Under the pieces are notes generated by a model that saw only the letters and a list, made by a program, of their open reading frames with translations, had not been told where the DNA came from and made no database searches. 64,000 nt of DNA, taken from the NCBI GenBank assembly GCA_038748365.1, contig JBCDIZ010000007.1, forward strand, positions 1 to 64,000, written 5' to 3'. Positions 33,340 through 42,328 of this stretch are shown piece after piece. The translations under genes and the position numbers were made by a program. The stretch comes from Alterisphingorhabdus sp038748365 (GTDB taxonomy: Bacteria; Pseudomonadota; Alphaproteobacteria; Sphingomonadales; Sphingomonadaceae). Numbering within the stretch: the first letter of the stretch is position 1; each line of letters opens with the position of its first letter.

Positions 33340-34752
33340 ATGGCCGACAAAGCTGACGATATTTTGAAACAGATTGAAGAGAATGAGATCGAATGGGTTG
33401 ACCTGCGCTTCACCGATCCGCGTGGCAAGTGGCAGCATCTTTCGATGTGCGCCGATGTGATTGACGAGGACGCGCTGGAAGACGGTCTGATGTTCGATGG
33501 CTCGTCCATCGCCGGGTGGAAGAGCATCAACGAGTCCGACATGGTGTTGCGTCCCGATCCGGAAGCCGCCTATATCGATCCCTTCTCGGCGACGCCGATG
33601 ATGGTGCTGTTCTGCGATATTGTCGAGCCGGGGGATGGTTCGCTCTATGCCCGCGATCCTCGCTCAACCACCAAGCGTGCCGAGGCCTATCTTAAATCCA
33701 CTGGCATTGGCGACACCGTCTATGTCGGCCCCGAGCCTGAATTTTTCTTGTTTGACGATGTTCGCTATGAAGATGGCTATGCCGGTTCCGGCTTCCGCAT
33801 TGACGATGTTGAGCTGCCAACCAATACCGGCCGCGAATATGAAATGGGCAATATGGGTCATCGCCCGACCGCGAAAGGCGGCTATTTCCCGGTCGCGCCA
33901 GTCGATAGCTGCATGGATATTCGCGGTGAGATGGTCTCTGTACTGAAGGCCATGGGCCTGCCGATGGACAAGCATCACCATGAGGTTGCCGCCGCGCAGC
34001 ATGAGCTCGGCCTCACCTTTGGTGAGCTTACCGAAACCTGCGACCGCATCCAGATTTACAAATATGTCGTGCAGCAGGTTGCCCATGCCTATGGCAAAAC
34101 CGCGACCTTCATGCCCAAGCCGATCAAGGACGATAATGGTTCAGGCATGCACACGCATATGTCGATCTGGAAAGAGGGTAAGCCGCTCTTTGCCGGTAAT
34201 GGCTATGCGGGACTGTCGGAGACCTGCCTGCATTTCATCGGCGGTGTGATCAAACATGCCAAGGCCTGTAACGCCTTCACCAATTCCACTACCAATAGCT
34301 ATAAGCGTCTGGTTCCGGGCTTTGAGGCGCCGGTTCTGCTCGCTTATTCGAGCCGCAACCGTTCCGCCTCTTGCCGCATCCCTTATGGCACGGGCGACAA
34401 GGCGAAGCGCGTCGAGTTCCGCTTCCCCGATGCACTGGCCAATCCGTATCTCTCCAGCTCGGCGCTGTTGATGGCGGGTCTGGACGGTATCGAAAACCGC
34501 ATCGATCCGGGCGAGGCGATGGACAAGAACCTCTACGACCTACCCCCGGCAGAACTGGCCGAAGTGCCCACCGTAGCAGGCTCGCTGCGTGAGGCGCTGG
34601 AAGCCTTGGAAGAAGATCACGAATTCCTGCTCAAAGGCGATGTCTTCACCAAGGACCAGCTCGAAGGCTATGCCGAACTCAAATGGGAAGAAGTGCTACG
34701 CATGGAAACCACGCCATGCCCGGTTGAGTTTGATCTCTACTATTCGAGCTAA
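33340..34752 (+). CDS. glnA: type I glutamine synthetase
   Basis: A 470-residue enzyme that makes glutamine from glutamate, ammonia and ATP as a dodecamer. Signatures are FDGSSIAGWKSI near residue 50, HHHEVAAAQHELG near the middle, NDNGSGMHTHMS-like metal and ammonia loop (KDDNGSGMHTHMS) and the arginine-rich RNRSASCRIPYG. Tyr399 in NLYDLPP is the adenylylation site used by GlnE, so activity is likely controlled through P-II. It sits downstream of glnB in the usual alphaproteobacterial order. A terminator-like CCCTCCCC-TTCA-GGGGAGGG hairpin follows its stop. Confidence 0.97.
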   Translation: MADKADDILKQIEENEIEWVDLRFTDPRGKWQHLSMCADVIDEDALEDGLMFDGSSIAGWKSINESDMVLRPDPEAAYIDPFSATPMMVLFCDIVEPGDGSLYARDPRSTTKRAEAYLKSTGIGDTVYVGPEPEFFLFDDVRYEDGYAGSGFRIDDVELPTNTGREYEMGNMGHRPTAKGGYFPVAPVDSCMDIRGEMVSVLKAMGLPMDKHHHEVAAAQHELGLTFGELTETCDRIQIYKYVVQQVAHAYGKTATFMPKPIKDDNGSGMHTHMSIWKEGKPLFAGNGYAGLSETCLHFIGGVIKHAKACNAFTNSTTNSYKRLVPGFEAPVLLAYSSRNRSASCRIPYGTGDKAKRVEFRFPDALANPYLSSSALLMAGLDGIENRIDPGEAMDKNLYDLPPAELAEVPTVAGSLREALEALEEDHEFLLKGDVFTKDQLEGYAELKWEEVLRMETTPCPVEFDLYYSS

Positions 34753-34760
34753 GCGAAAAG

Positions 34761-34885
34761 TCTCCCTCCCCTTCAGGGGAGGGACTAAGGGAGGGGGCTA
34801 TCAGCTAGCGCCGCGCCTGTGGAAAGCCCCCTCTCCCTTCGCCGCTTCGCGGCTCTTCCCTCTCCCCTGAAGGGGAGAGGGCATA
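34761..34885. repeat. CCCTCCCC/GGGGAGGG repeat element
   Basis: CCCTCCCC-TTCA-GGGGAGGG (34764-34783) forms a perfect 8-base stem just after glnA. A second hairpin (CCCTCTCCC...CGCTTCGCGG...CTCTCCC, then CTCCCCTGAAGGGGAG) sits before purA's end. It lies between convergent glnA and purA and may also end both transcripts, though no clear T-run is seen. Confidence 0.7.
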
Positions 34886-34887
34886 AT

Positions 34888-36177
34888 TTAATCACTAAAC
34901 GGATCGCGCACCAATATCGTGTCATCGCGCTCGGGCGAGGTGGACACCAGCGCCACCGGGCATTCGATCAGTTCCTCGATGCGGCGGATATATTTGATCG
35001 CCTGCGCCGGCAGATCGACCCATGAGCGGGCACCGGCAGTCGTTTCCTGCCAGCCTTCCATTTCCTCATAAATCGGCTCGACCCGTGCCTGATCGGCGGC
35101 ATGCGCGGGGAGATAGTCGAGCACTTTTCCATCGAGGCGATAGCCAGTGCAGATACGGACGGTATCGAAACCGTCAAGCACATCGACTTTGGTAAGCGCA
35201 ATGCCGGTCACGCCCGATACCGCGCAAGTCTGACGCACCAAAACCGCATCGAACCAGCCACAACGGCGCTGGCGTCCAGTGACGGTGCCGAATTCATGGC
35301 CCCGCTCGCCAAGACGCTGGCCATCAGCATCGTCCAGCTCGGTCGGGAACGGGCCGGAGCCGACACGGGTGGTATAGGCTTTGACAATGCCGAGAACAAA
35401 GCCCGTCGCCTGTGGGCCCAAGCCGGAACCGCCTGCTGCGGTACCCGAAATGGTGTTGGACGAGGTGACAAAGGGATAGGTGCCGTGGTCTACATCGAGC
35501 AGCACGCCTTGCGCGCCTTCAAACAATATCCGCGCACCGGCCTTGCGCACTTTTTTGAGCTTGCGCCAGGCGGGATAGGCGAAGGGCAGCACGAAATCGG
35601 CAATGCCGCGCAGATCCGCCAGCAGTGCCTCACGATCTACCGGCGGCTCACCAAAACCGGCACGCAGCGCATCATGATGCGCACATAGCCGGTCAAGCTG
35701 CGGCGTCAGTTTATCGAGATGTGCCAGATCACAAACCCGGATGGCGCGGCGACCGACCTTGTCCTCATAAGCCGGACCGATGCCGCGGCGCGTTGTGCCA
35801 ATCTTGCCCTTGCCGCTGGCGTCCTCGCGAAGCGCATCCAGATCGCGATGCAGCGGCAGGATCAATGCACAGTTATCGGCGATAATCAGGGTTTCCGGAT
35901 CAACCTTGACGCCCTGCCTTTGCAGTTTCTCGACCTCGGCTTTCAGCGCCCAGGGGTCGAGCACCACGCCATTGCCGATAACCGAGAGCGTGCCGCTAAC
36001 AATGCCCGAGGGAAGCAAAGATAGCTTATAGGTGGTGCCATCGATAACCAGCGTATGCCCGGCATTATGCCCGCCCTGAAACCGCACCACGGCATCAGCG
36101 CGCTCGGCCAGCCAGTCGACAATCTTACCCTTGCCCTCATCGCCCCATTGGGCCCCGATCACGGTCACATTGGCCAT
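34888..36177 (-). CDS. purA: adenylosuccinate synthetase
   Basis: A 429-residue enzyme that makes adenylosuccinate from IMP, aspartate and GTP, the first committed step to AMP. The GTP-binding loop GAQWGDEGKGKIVDWLAERA opens the protein, and GHNAGHTLV, DVDHGTYPFVTSSNT and GRQRRCGWFDAVLVR are the expected conserved blocks. Length is standard. It is a single gene convergent with glnA, divergent from the esterase gene. Confidence 0.97.
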   Translation of the reverse strand: MANVTVIGAQWGDEGKGKIVDWLAERADAVVRFQGGHNAGHTLVIDGTTYKLSLLPSGIVSGTLSVIGNGVVLDPWALKAEVEKLQRQGVKVDPETLIIADNCALILPLHRDLDALREDASGKGKIGTTRRGIGPAYEDKVGRRAIRVCDLAHLDKLTPQLDRLCAHHDALRAGFGEPPVDREALLADLRGIADFVLPFAYPAWRKLKKVRKAGARILFEGAQGVLLDVDHGTYPFVTSSNTISGTAAGGSGLGPQATGFVLGIVKAYTTRVGSGPFPTELDDADGQRLGERGHEFGTVTGRQRRCGWFDAVLVRQTCAVSGVTGIALTKVDVLDGFDTVRICTGYRLDGKVLDYLPAHAADQARVEPIYEEMEGWQETTAGARSWVDLPAQAIKYIRRIEELIECPVALVSTSPERDDTILVRDPFSD

Positions 36178-36361
36178 TTGCTATCCTTTGCACACACGAC
36201 ACAAACGGCGCGTTCCTACGCTGCGTAAGAGACAAGGTCCAGTATGGTTTTTCGCTATCTGAAATCATGCAGCTTATGATCTTGGGCAAGCGATGACATT
36301 TTACCGCCAAAACCTGTTTTAATCGGTGCTTATGCCCGGATAATCTGCCACTAAGTCAGAT

Positions 36362-37414
36362 ATGTTGGCACCCACCTTTACACACAGATCTATCTTTATG
36401 ACCATGGCTGCGCTGCTGGCGCTACTTGCTGTTGGTGCCGATGCGATGCAACCGCGATCCGGAGGGCGGGGACGCGGCGGCGGTAACAATAGCTGTCGCG
36501 CTGAGATACTCCGGCTATGCGGCCCTGTGGATCGCGCCGCGACGCGGCAATGCCTTCAGGAGAAATACACCGAGCTTTCTGAAGATTGTCAGCAAGATCT
36601 GCGCGAACGCATAGCGCGATGGCGCGAGCGCGATGCTCGTGCGCCGCAGATTATCTCGCCGGATAGCCAGATTGCCTATGGCAATGAACCGAGACAGACT
36701 ATTGATCTGTATATCCCTGCCGATGGCTCGGACAAACGGCTAGCCACGGTGGTCTTTATCCATGGTGGCGGCTGGTCCATGGGCGACCGCCGCCGAGTGC
36801 AGCAAAAGCCGAAATGGTTTCATGAGCAAGGCTATGCCTTTGCATCCATCGGCTATCGGCTGGTGCCACAGGTGACCGTGGAAGAGCAGATAGAAGATAT
36901 CAATAAAGCCATATTCGCGTTGCGCGCCAATGCCAAAAATTTCAACCTCGACCCGGATCAGATCATATTAATCGGTCATAGTGCCGGAGCGCATCTGGCG
37001 GCGCTAGTCGCAACCGATCCCAAATATCTCGGCGATGCTATGACCGCGGTAAAAGGCGTGATCCTGCTTGACGGCGCAGGCTATGATGTGCCGCGCACCA
37101 TGCGCAATCAGCCACCGATAGGCGAACGGCTTTATGAACAGGCTTTTGGTAATGACCCGAAGCGTCAGGCAGCATTGTCGCCAATAAACCATCTTGCTGT
37201 GCCCAATGTGAGAAACTGGCTGATCCTTTATGTCGAGGACCGCAGGCTTTCACGTATACAATCTGAAGCCTTGAGTACCAAATTGGAGGCAGCCAATGCC
37301 ATTGTGCAGCTTGCCGCCGTGCCCGACACCGATCATGGTGAACTCAACCGGCGACTTGGGACCGGGGAGCTGATCGCAGATGATCTGATCTCCCAGTTTT
37401 TGCTCCGAATGTAG
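36362..37414 (+). CDS. exported esterase with N-terminal four-cysteine module
   Basis: A 350-residue secreted protein. After a signal peptide (about residues 10-28) comes a module with Cys45, Cys53, Cys64 and Cys76 (spacing 8, 11, 12), like a single GLG1-type cysteine-rich repeat. From about residue 100 follows a BD-FAE-type alpha/beta hydrolase with HGGGW at 134-138, nucleophile Ser207 in GHSAGAH and His near 333 in DTDHGE. Such enzymes remove acyl groups from polysaccharides or small esters; the substrate here is unknown. The next gene repeats the cysteine module alone with identical spacing. Confidence 0.85.
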   Translation: MLAPTFTHRSIFMTMAALLALLAVGADAMQPRSGGRGRGGGNNSCRAEILRLCGPVDRAATRQCLQEKYTELSEDCQQDLRERIARWRERDARAPQIISPDSQIAYGNEPRQTIDLYIPADGSDKRLATVVFIHGGGWSMGDRRRVQQKPKWFHEQGYAFASIGYRLVPQVTVEEQIEDINKAIFALRANAKNFNLDPDQIILIGHSAGAHLAALVATDPKYLGDAMTAVKGVILLDGAGYDVPRTMRNQPPIGERLYEQAFGNDPKRQAALSPINHLAVPNVRNWLILYVEDRRLSRIQSEALSTKLEAANAIVQLAAVPDTDHGELNRRLGTGELIADDLISQFLLRM

Positions 37415-37518
37415 AACTTTACGCCTAAAGCAAATACAAATTGCGACACTCTGCGACTTTACCTAGTTAGCTGTGACGTCCAACTTGTGATGGCAACAGA
37501 TTACAAGGACATAAATAC

Positions 37519-37773
37519 ATGAATTCCCTTCCCCATATTTCCAAAGCGCTGGCGGTGATGCTGGCACTCACTACGGTTAATGCCCATGCCCTGCAAAATA
37601 ACGGCGGCGGCCAAGGCATCAGTGAGAGCTGCCGCGGCGAAATCATGCAGATGTGCCAGGGCAGCGGACGCGATGGCATCCGCGCTTGTGTGCGGGAGAA
37701 TTTTACCAATCTGTCGGACGATTGTCAGAATGAATTGCGGGCGCGTATGGAGCAGCGGCAGCGCGAAGACTAA
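37519..37773 (+). CDS. small exported Cys-rich protein, paralogue of the esterase N-terminus
   Basis: An 84-residue protein with a signal peptide (about residues 8-24, LALTTVNAHA) and four cysteines at 38, 46, 57 and 69. The spacing (8, 11, 12) and the surrounding residues (SCRGEIMQMC, then LSDDCQNELRAR) match the N-terminal module of the esterase 105 bases upstream. It is thus a stand-alone copy of that module, probably by duplication. Cysteines likely form two disulfides in the periplasm. No function is known; a GLG1-repeat-like fold is likely. Confidence 0.75.
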   Translation: MNSLPHISKALAVMLALTTVNAHALQNNGGGQGISESCRGEIMQMCQGSGRDGIRACVRENFTNLSDDCQNELRARMEQRQRED

Positions 37774-37789
37774 GGCTAGGGTCAGGACC

Positions 37790-38920
37790 CTAAGTGATTA
37801 TCTCCGGGCCATTTGCGCCGAGAATATAGGTACAGCCTAAGGCCCGGGCGTCATCCCCCTCATCAAGAGCAGCAACGGTGCGCCACCCCTCAGAGCGCAA
37901 CGTTGCTGCCGCTTGGGTATCATGCCCCAATGGCAGGAAAATCCGCTTCGTCTCGCTATGGCCGATACCGGCGGCAACAAGCGGATCGGGATAGAGCGAA
38001 AAGCCGGTCGCAACCTCATCTTCGCCATGGGTGACCGAATTGGCCTGTGAGCGGATGGCGTAAGTGCCGCCACGACCCAGGGCCGAGGGAAAGCCATCGG
38101 CATAAAGGGTAAAGCCGAACCAGCTCTGATATTCAAAGCCATGACGCTCACTCGGATCGAGCATCAGCGTGATATCATCCTGCAACGGCGCGGCAATTTG
38201 CCGCAGCGCCTCGATACGGCTCGCCAGCGCGCCACCGGCATCAATCGCGTCCAGCTTGGCCAGCGCCTCATCCAAAGGCCCCATGGCATAGAGCAGCGGG
38301 ATATAGGCATCGGCCCCGAGTGCGGCGAGACCACCAGCATCCTTGGTATCGAGTTCGCGCTCGACAGCGGCGATCATTTTCTCATCGGCGAGTGGAAAAG
38401 CTTTCGTCGCCAATGTCGGCACCAGATCGGGCAGGGTAAAATCAACGGTAATTCCAGTGAGGCCAACAGCCTTGAGTGCTTCCACGGCGAGACTGACAAT
38501 CTCCACCGCAGCCGTGACGGTGTCGCGACCGATCAACTCAGCGCCAATCTGGAAACGCTCACGCTCCGGGCGAAGCTGCCCTGCGCTCAAAGTCATTACC
38601 GGCCCGGCATAGGACAGACGCAAAGGCCGCGCCTTATCGGCCAGTCTGGTGGTGGCAATCCGCCCGATCTGCACCGTCATATCCGAGCGCAGCGCCAGCG
38701 TACGCAGCGACTGCGGATCAACCGCGCGGACCATCCGGTCTTTGGCATAGCCATCGGTGCGGAATGCAAGCGAGCGCTCATATTCCATCAGCGGCGGCGC
38801 AACGCGCTCATAGCCATGTGAGGCCAGAACGCCGAGATAGCGCTGGGTTAACAGCGCTGCGGCTTCCGCATCGGGCATAAGCCTGTCGCGCAGGCCCTCG
38901 GGGAGAAGATCAGGATTCAT
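37790..38920 (-). CDS. hisZ: ATP phosphoribosyltransferase regulatory subunit
   Basis: A 376-residue class II tRNA-synthetase-like protein that activates the short-form HisG in the first step of histidine synthesis. It has the HisS-type motifs PPLMEYERSL, VDPQSLRTLALRSDMTVQIGRIA and the C-terminal catalytic-core remnant, but lacks anticodon binding. The frame extends to 38950 with a TTG; I chose the ATG at 38920 because GGAGGAGTAAGGA lies upstream. hisG is not adjacent. A repeat follows at 38955. Confidence 0.92.
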   Translation of the reverse strand: MNPDLLPEGLRDRLMPDAEAAALLTQRYLGVLASHGYERVAPPLMEYERSLAFRTDGYAKDRMVRAVDPQSLRTLALRSDMTVQIGRIATTRLADKARPLRLSYAGPVMTLSAGQLRPERERFQIGAELIGRDTVTAAVEIVSLAVEALKAVGLTGITVDFTLPDLVPTLATKAFPLADEKMIAAVERELDTKDAGGLAALGADAYIPLLYAMGPLDEALAKLDAIDAGGALASRIEALRQIAAPLQDDITLMLDPSERHGFEYQSWFGFTLYADGFPSALGRGGTYAIRSQANSVTHGEDEVATGFSLYPDPLVAAGIGHSETKRIFLPLGHDTQAAATLRSEGWRTVAALDEGDDARALGCTYILGANGPEIIT

Positions 38921-38954
38921 GGCGCTGTCCTTACTCCTCCCCAGAGCCAAAAGG

Positions 38955-39115
38955 CAATTCCCTAAAAGCCCCCTCCTCCTTTAGGGGAGGGGCAGTGAGA
39001 CTTAGTGACCCTGAGCTTGTCGAAGGGGAACTTAGTCGCAGCGGGGTGGGGGATATGCGGTTGCGCAGTGCCAAATGGATAGCTCCCTCTCCCCTGAAGG
39101 GGAGAGGGCTAATGT
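38955..39115. repeat. mixed GGGGAGG / REP-like repeat block
   Basis: The block carries AGCCCCCTCCTCCTTTAGGG with GGAGGGGCAGTG, a single CTGAGCTTGTCGAAGGGG unit of the REP-like family, TTAGTCGCAGCGGGGTGGGG (also found at 46440-46462) and CCCTCTCCCCTGAAGGGGAG. It fills the gap between hisZ and serA. Confidence 0.7.
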
Positions 39116-39120
39116 TCGCC

Positions 39121-40707
39121 TCACCCAAAGCTCAGCGCTTTGACCTCTTTCACGCCCGGAATCTGGCAGACATTCCACAGCACTGGCTCTTCTACCCGAT
39201 TGTCGATGGAGAGTAGCAAAGCCGCATCACCACCGCGTTCCGCATCGCGACGTCCCAGGTGGAAAGTGCCGATATTGACATTGGCCTCACCCAATGTAGT
39301 GCCCAGCCGTCCGATAAAGCCCGGCTCATCGCGGTTGACGATATACAGCATGTCACCGGTCAGATCGGCCTCTACCGTCACGCCGAAAATCTCCACCAGA
39401 CGCGGGCGGCCATTGCCGAACAGAGTTCCGGCGACCGATTTGACGCCTTCATCTGTAGTGACACTGACGCGCACCAGCGTGTGATAATCGCCTTCACGAT
39501 CATGACGTACCTCGCGGACATCCAGCCCGCGGTCGCGCGCGAGAAACGGAGCATTGACCATGTTCACCGTATCAGAATAGGCACGCATCAAACCTGCAAG
39601 AACAGCAGCGGTAATCGGCTTCTGGTCGAGTTCAGCAGCGGCGCCCTCGACTTCAATCGAAACACCCTGCACCTTGTCGCCAAGCAACTGCCCCGCAAGC
39701 GTACCCAATCCCGTCGCCAGTTCCATATAGGGTTTCAGCTTGGGCGCCTGTTCGGCGGATAGGCTCGGCATATTCAGCGCATTGGTAACGCCGCCCTTGA
39801 CCAGATAATCGGCCATTTGCTCGGCGACCTGCAACGCGACATTGACCTGCGCCTCGCTGGTGGATGCGCCCAGATGCGGGGTGCAGATAAGCCCTTCGGT
39901 GCCGAAAAGCGGGTTTTCCTTGGCCGGTTCCTCGGCGAACACGTCCAGCGCAGCGCCGGCAACATGGCCAGACTCCAGCGCCTGTTTCAGCGCTCCTTCA
40001 TCGATCAGGCCACCGCGTGCACAGTTGATAATCCGCACACCCTTTTTGGTTTTGGCCAAAGCCTCAGCATTGAGAATACCGCGGGTCTGATCAGTCAGCG
40101 GTGTGTGCAGCGTGATAAAGTCCGCACGCTCAAGCAGTTCGTCGAGGGTGACTTTTTCAATACCAAGTTCGACCGCACGTTCGGGCGTCAGGAACGGGTC
40201 ATAGGCTATGACCTTCATTTTGAGACCGAGAGCGCGTTCGGCGACAGTGGAACCGATATTGCCAGCACCGATCAGCCCGAGCGTTTTGCTGGTCAGTTCG
40301 ACGCCCATAAATTTCGACTTTTCCCACTTGCCCTCTTGGGTTGAGGCATCGGCTTTCGGCAGTTGGCGCGCCAGTGCGAACATCATCGCAATGGCGTGTT
40401 CGGCAGTGGTGATGGAATTGCCGAACGGCGTGTTCATCACCACTACGCCCTTGGTCGAAGCGGTGGGAATATCGATATTGTCGACACCGATACCGGCGCG
40501 GCCAATGACTTTGAGGTTGGTCGCAGCTTCCAGAATCTCCGGCGTAACCTTGGTCGCGGAACGCACCGCAAGGCCATCATAATTGCCGATGATTTCTTTC
40601 AGCTCTTCCGGCGTCTGGCCGGTGATAACATCGACTTCACAGCCATTTTCACGGAAAATATCGGCTGCTTTGGGGTTCATTTTGTCAGAAATAAGTACTT
40701 TAGGCAT
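39121..40707 (-). CDS. serA: D-3-phosphoglycerate dehydrogenase
   Basis: A 528-residue enzyme that oxidises 3-phosphoglycerate with NAD in serine synthesis. It is the long form: catalytic and Rossmann domains (GRAGIGVDNIDIP, GLIGAGNIGSTVAE, CARGGLIDE), an intervening allosteric domain near 320-450 and a C-terminal ACT domain (YIVNRDEPGFIGRLGTTLGE), so feedback inhibition by serine is likely. It follows serC by 125 bases on the same strand; the gap holds a GATCCGGGATC / CCGGAATGACG repeat. Confidence 0.97.
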   Translation of the reverse strand: MPKVLISDKMNPKAADIFRENGCEVDVITGQTPEELKEIIGNYDGLAVRSATKVTPEILEAATNLKVIGRAGIGVDNIDIPTASTKGVVVMNTPFGNSITTAEHAIAMMFALARQLPKADASTQEGKWEKSKFMGVELTSKTLGLIGAGNIGSTVAERALGLKMKVIAYDPFLTPERAVELGIEKVTLDELLERADFITLHTPLTDQTRGILNAEALAKTKKGVRIINCARGGLIDEGALKQALESGHVAGAALDVFAEEPAKENPLFGTEGLICTPHLGASTSEAQVNVALQVAEQMADYLVKGGVTNALNMPSLSAEQAPKLKPYMELATGLGTLAGQLLGDKVQGVSIEVEGAAAELDQKPITAAVLAGLMRAYSDTVNMVNAPFLARDRGLDVREVRHDREGDYHTLVRVSVTTDEGVKSVAGTLFGNGRPRLVEIFGVTVEADLTGDMLYIVNRDEPGFIGRLGTTLGEANVNIGTFHLGRRDAERGGDAALLLSIDNRVEEPVLWNVCQIPGVKEVKALSFG

Positions 40708-40727
40708 GATGAAATCCTTTCTCGGAT

Positions 40728-40825
40728 TTCGTCATCCCGGACTTGATCCGGGATCTCAGGCGTCTGGGTATAACCGCAGCATAGTATCGCCCGAGGTTCC
40801 GGCTTTCGCCGGAATGACGAGAATA
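40728..40825. repeat. CGTCATCCCGGA-type inverted repeat
   Basis: CGTCATCCCGGACTTGATCC with GGGATC on the left and TTCCGGCTTTCGCCGGAATG with ACGAG on the right form an inverted pair (CGTCATCCCGG with CCGGAATGACG) between serC and serA. Each half has its own hairpin (CCCGGACTTGATCCGGG, TTCCGGCTTTCGCCGGAA). A common type of intergenic repeat in alphaproteobacteria. Confidence 0.75.
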
Positions 40826-40832
40826 TACAGGG

Positions 40833-42008
40833 TTAACCAGCGAACTCAGCTTGGACCTTGGCATAGGCCCATTCGATCCAGGGCAGCAGGCGCTTGACGC
40901 TCTCATGATCCACGGTCGCGCCGCACCAGATGCGCAAGCTCGGCGGCGCATCGCGATAGCCGTTGAAATCATAGCCGATATGCATCTCTTCGAGCATGGA
41001 TACGGTCTTCTTCGGCACTGCTTTCTGGTCTTCCTCGGCGAGACTGTCATACCAGTCGCCCTGAAACACCATGCACACACCGGTATTGGTGCGCTTGGCG
41101 GGATCAGCCACCATATTGCGCAGCCATGGCGTCGCTTCGATCCAGTCGAGCACCACCTGCGCATTGGCATCGGCGCGCGCATGCAGCGCATCCAGCCCAC
41201 CAATCGACTCTGCCCATTCGAGCGAGGCGATATAATCCTCGGTCGCCAGCAGCGATGGGGTGTTGATCGTCGCGCCTTCAAAGATGGCTCGGTTCAGCTT
41301 GTCGCCTTTTTTAAGACGAAACAGCTTGGGCAGCGGCCATTCGGGATCATAGCTCTCGATCCGCTTTATGGCATGGGGTGAGAGGATCAACATGCCATGC
41401 GCGGCCTCGGACCCCATCACCTTCTGCCAGCTATAGGTGGTGGCATCGAGCTTGGGCCAGTCCATCGGCTGCGCGAAAACCGCGCTGGTGGCGTCATTAA
41501 TCGTCACACCTTCGCGATCATCAGCGATCCAGTCGGTATTCGGGATTTTCGCGCCTGATGTCGTGCCGTTCCAAGTGAAGACGACATCATCGCCCTTATT
41601 AACCTGAGTGAGATCGGGAATCTCGCCATAATCAGCGTCCAGGACCGTCAGCTCTTTCAGCTTGAGCTGTTTGACAGCATCCTGAATCCAGACATTGCCA
41701 AAGCTCTCCCATGCAGCAACCGTGGCCGGGCGCGCGCCAAGCATCGTCCACATCGCGCATTCCAGCGCGCCAGTATCCGAACCGGGCAAAATGCCAATCA
41801 GATAATCATCGGGGATACCGAGAATCTTGCGACTCAGGTCAATGGCATATTTCAGCCTGCCCTTGCCGGTTTTGGAACGGTGCGAGCGCCCAAGCGATTC
41901 GGTTTTCAAAAGGTCAAGCGACCAACCGGGAAATTTGGAAGTGGGTCCGGACGAAAAAAACGGACGTTCAGGGCGGAGCGTCGGCTCCGCCGGTACAGTG
42001 TTACTCAT
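40833..42008 (-). CDS. serC: phosphoserine aminotransferase
   Basis: A 391-residue PLP enzyme that makes phosphoserine from 3-phosphohydroxypyruvate and glutamate. It is the alphaproteobacterial long variant: KFPGWSLDLL near the start, then FTWNGTTSGAKIP, and the PLP-binding lysine in YSWQKVMGSEAAHG. It heads the serC-serA operon. Its leader (42009-42080) folds into two hairpins, the nearer of which buries the ribosome-binding site. Confidence 0.96.
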   Translation of the reverse strand: MSNTVPAEPTLRPERPFFSSGPTSKFPGWSLDLLKTESLGRSHRSKTGKGRLKYAIDLSRKILGIPDDYLIGILPGSDTGALECAMWTMLGARPATVAAWESFGNVWIQDAVKQLKLKELTVLDADYGEIPDLTQVNKGDDVVFTWNGTTSGAKIPNTDWIADDREGVTINDATSAVFAQPMDWPKLDATTYSWQKVMGSEAAHGMLILSPHAIKRIESYDPEWPLPKLFRLKKGDKLNRAIFEGATINTPSLLATEDYIASLEWAESIGGLDALHARADANAQVVLDWIEATPWLRNMVADPAKRTNTGVCMVFQGDWYDSLAEEDQKAVPKKTVSMLEEMHIGYDFNGYRDAPPSLRIWCGATVDHESVKRLLPWIEWAYAKVQAEFAG

Positions 42009-42010
42009 AA

Positions 42011-42054
42011 TAATCTCTCCTTGCAGAGAGCACGCGCGGCGTTGGGACCGCGTG
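42011..42054 (-). promoter_or_regulatory. serC leader hairpins covering the ribosome-binding site
   Basis: On the message strand, CTCTC-TGCAAG-GAGAG (42030 down to 42015) pairs the AAGGAGAG ribosome-binding site into a stem just before the serC ATG. Directly upstream a GC-rich hairpin CACGCGG...CCGCGCGTG lies at 42054-42031. A serC RNA motif is known from alphaproteobacterial serC leaders; whether this is a member is not tested here. Confidence 0.5.
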
Positions 42055-42328
42055 GCCCGTCGATGGCTTTAGGGCTGTGCCAGACAAGGAGCAAGAGAGA
42101 ATTTCTCAGAGCCATAAATTTGGGCGCTAGATTACTGAATAATAAAAAGTAATGATTATTCGTATTTTACGCGATGATAAACGATTTAGTCATCACCATG
42201 AGATATGTCCCATTTCAGGGAAAGATTGAGAGTGATGTCAAACGCATCAACTGTTTGCACAGCCTCAATCATAACAATGATGTTTACAGCCACGATCAGA
42301 GGCGGCGACGGGGACTTTTGAAACGTAT
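42055..42328. other. gap between serC and the GGDEF-EAL gene
   Basis: Apart from the serC leader, this divergent intergenic region is AT-rich compared with its surroundings and probably carries promoters for both genes. I see no further hairpin, repeat or ORF with support. Confidence 0.3.

Noticed and set aside
40700..41281. 193-codon ORF inside serC
   Set aside because: It is an out-of-frame shadow of serC with Arg/Cys/Trp-rich composition that runs into an intergenic repeat.
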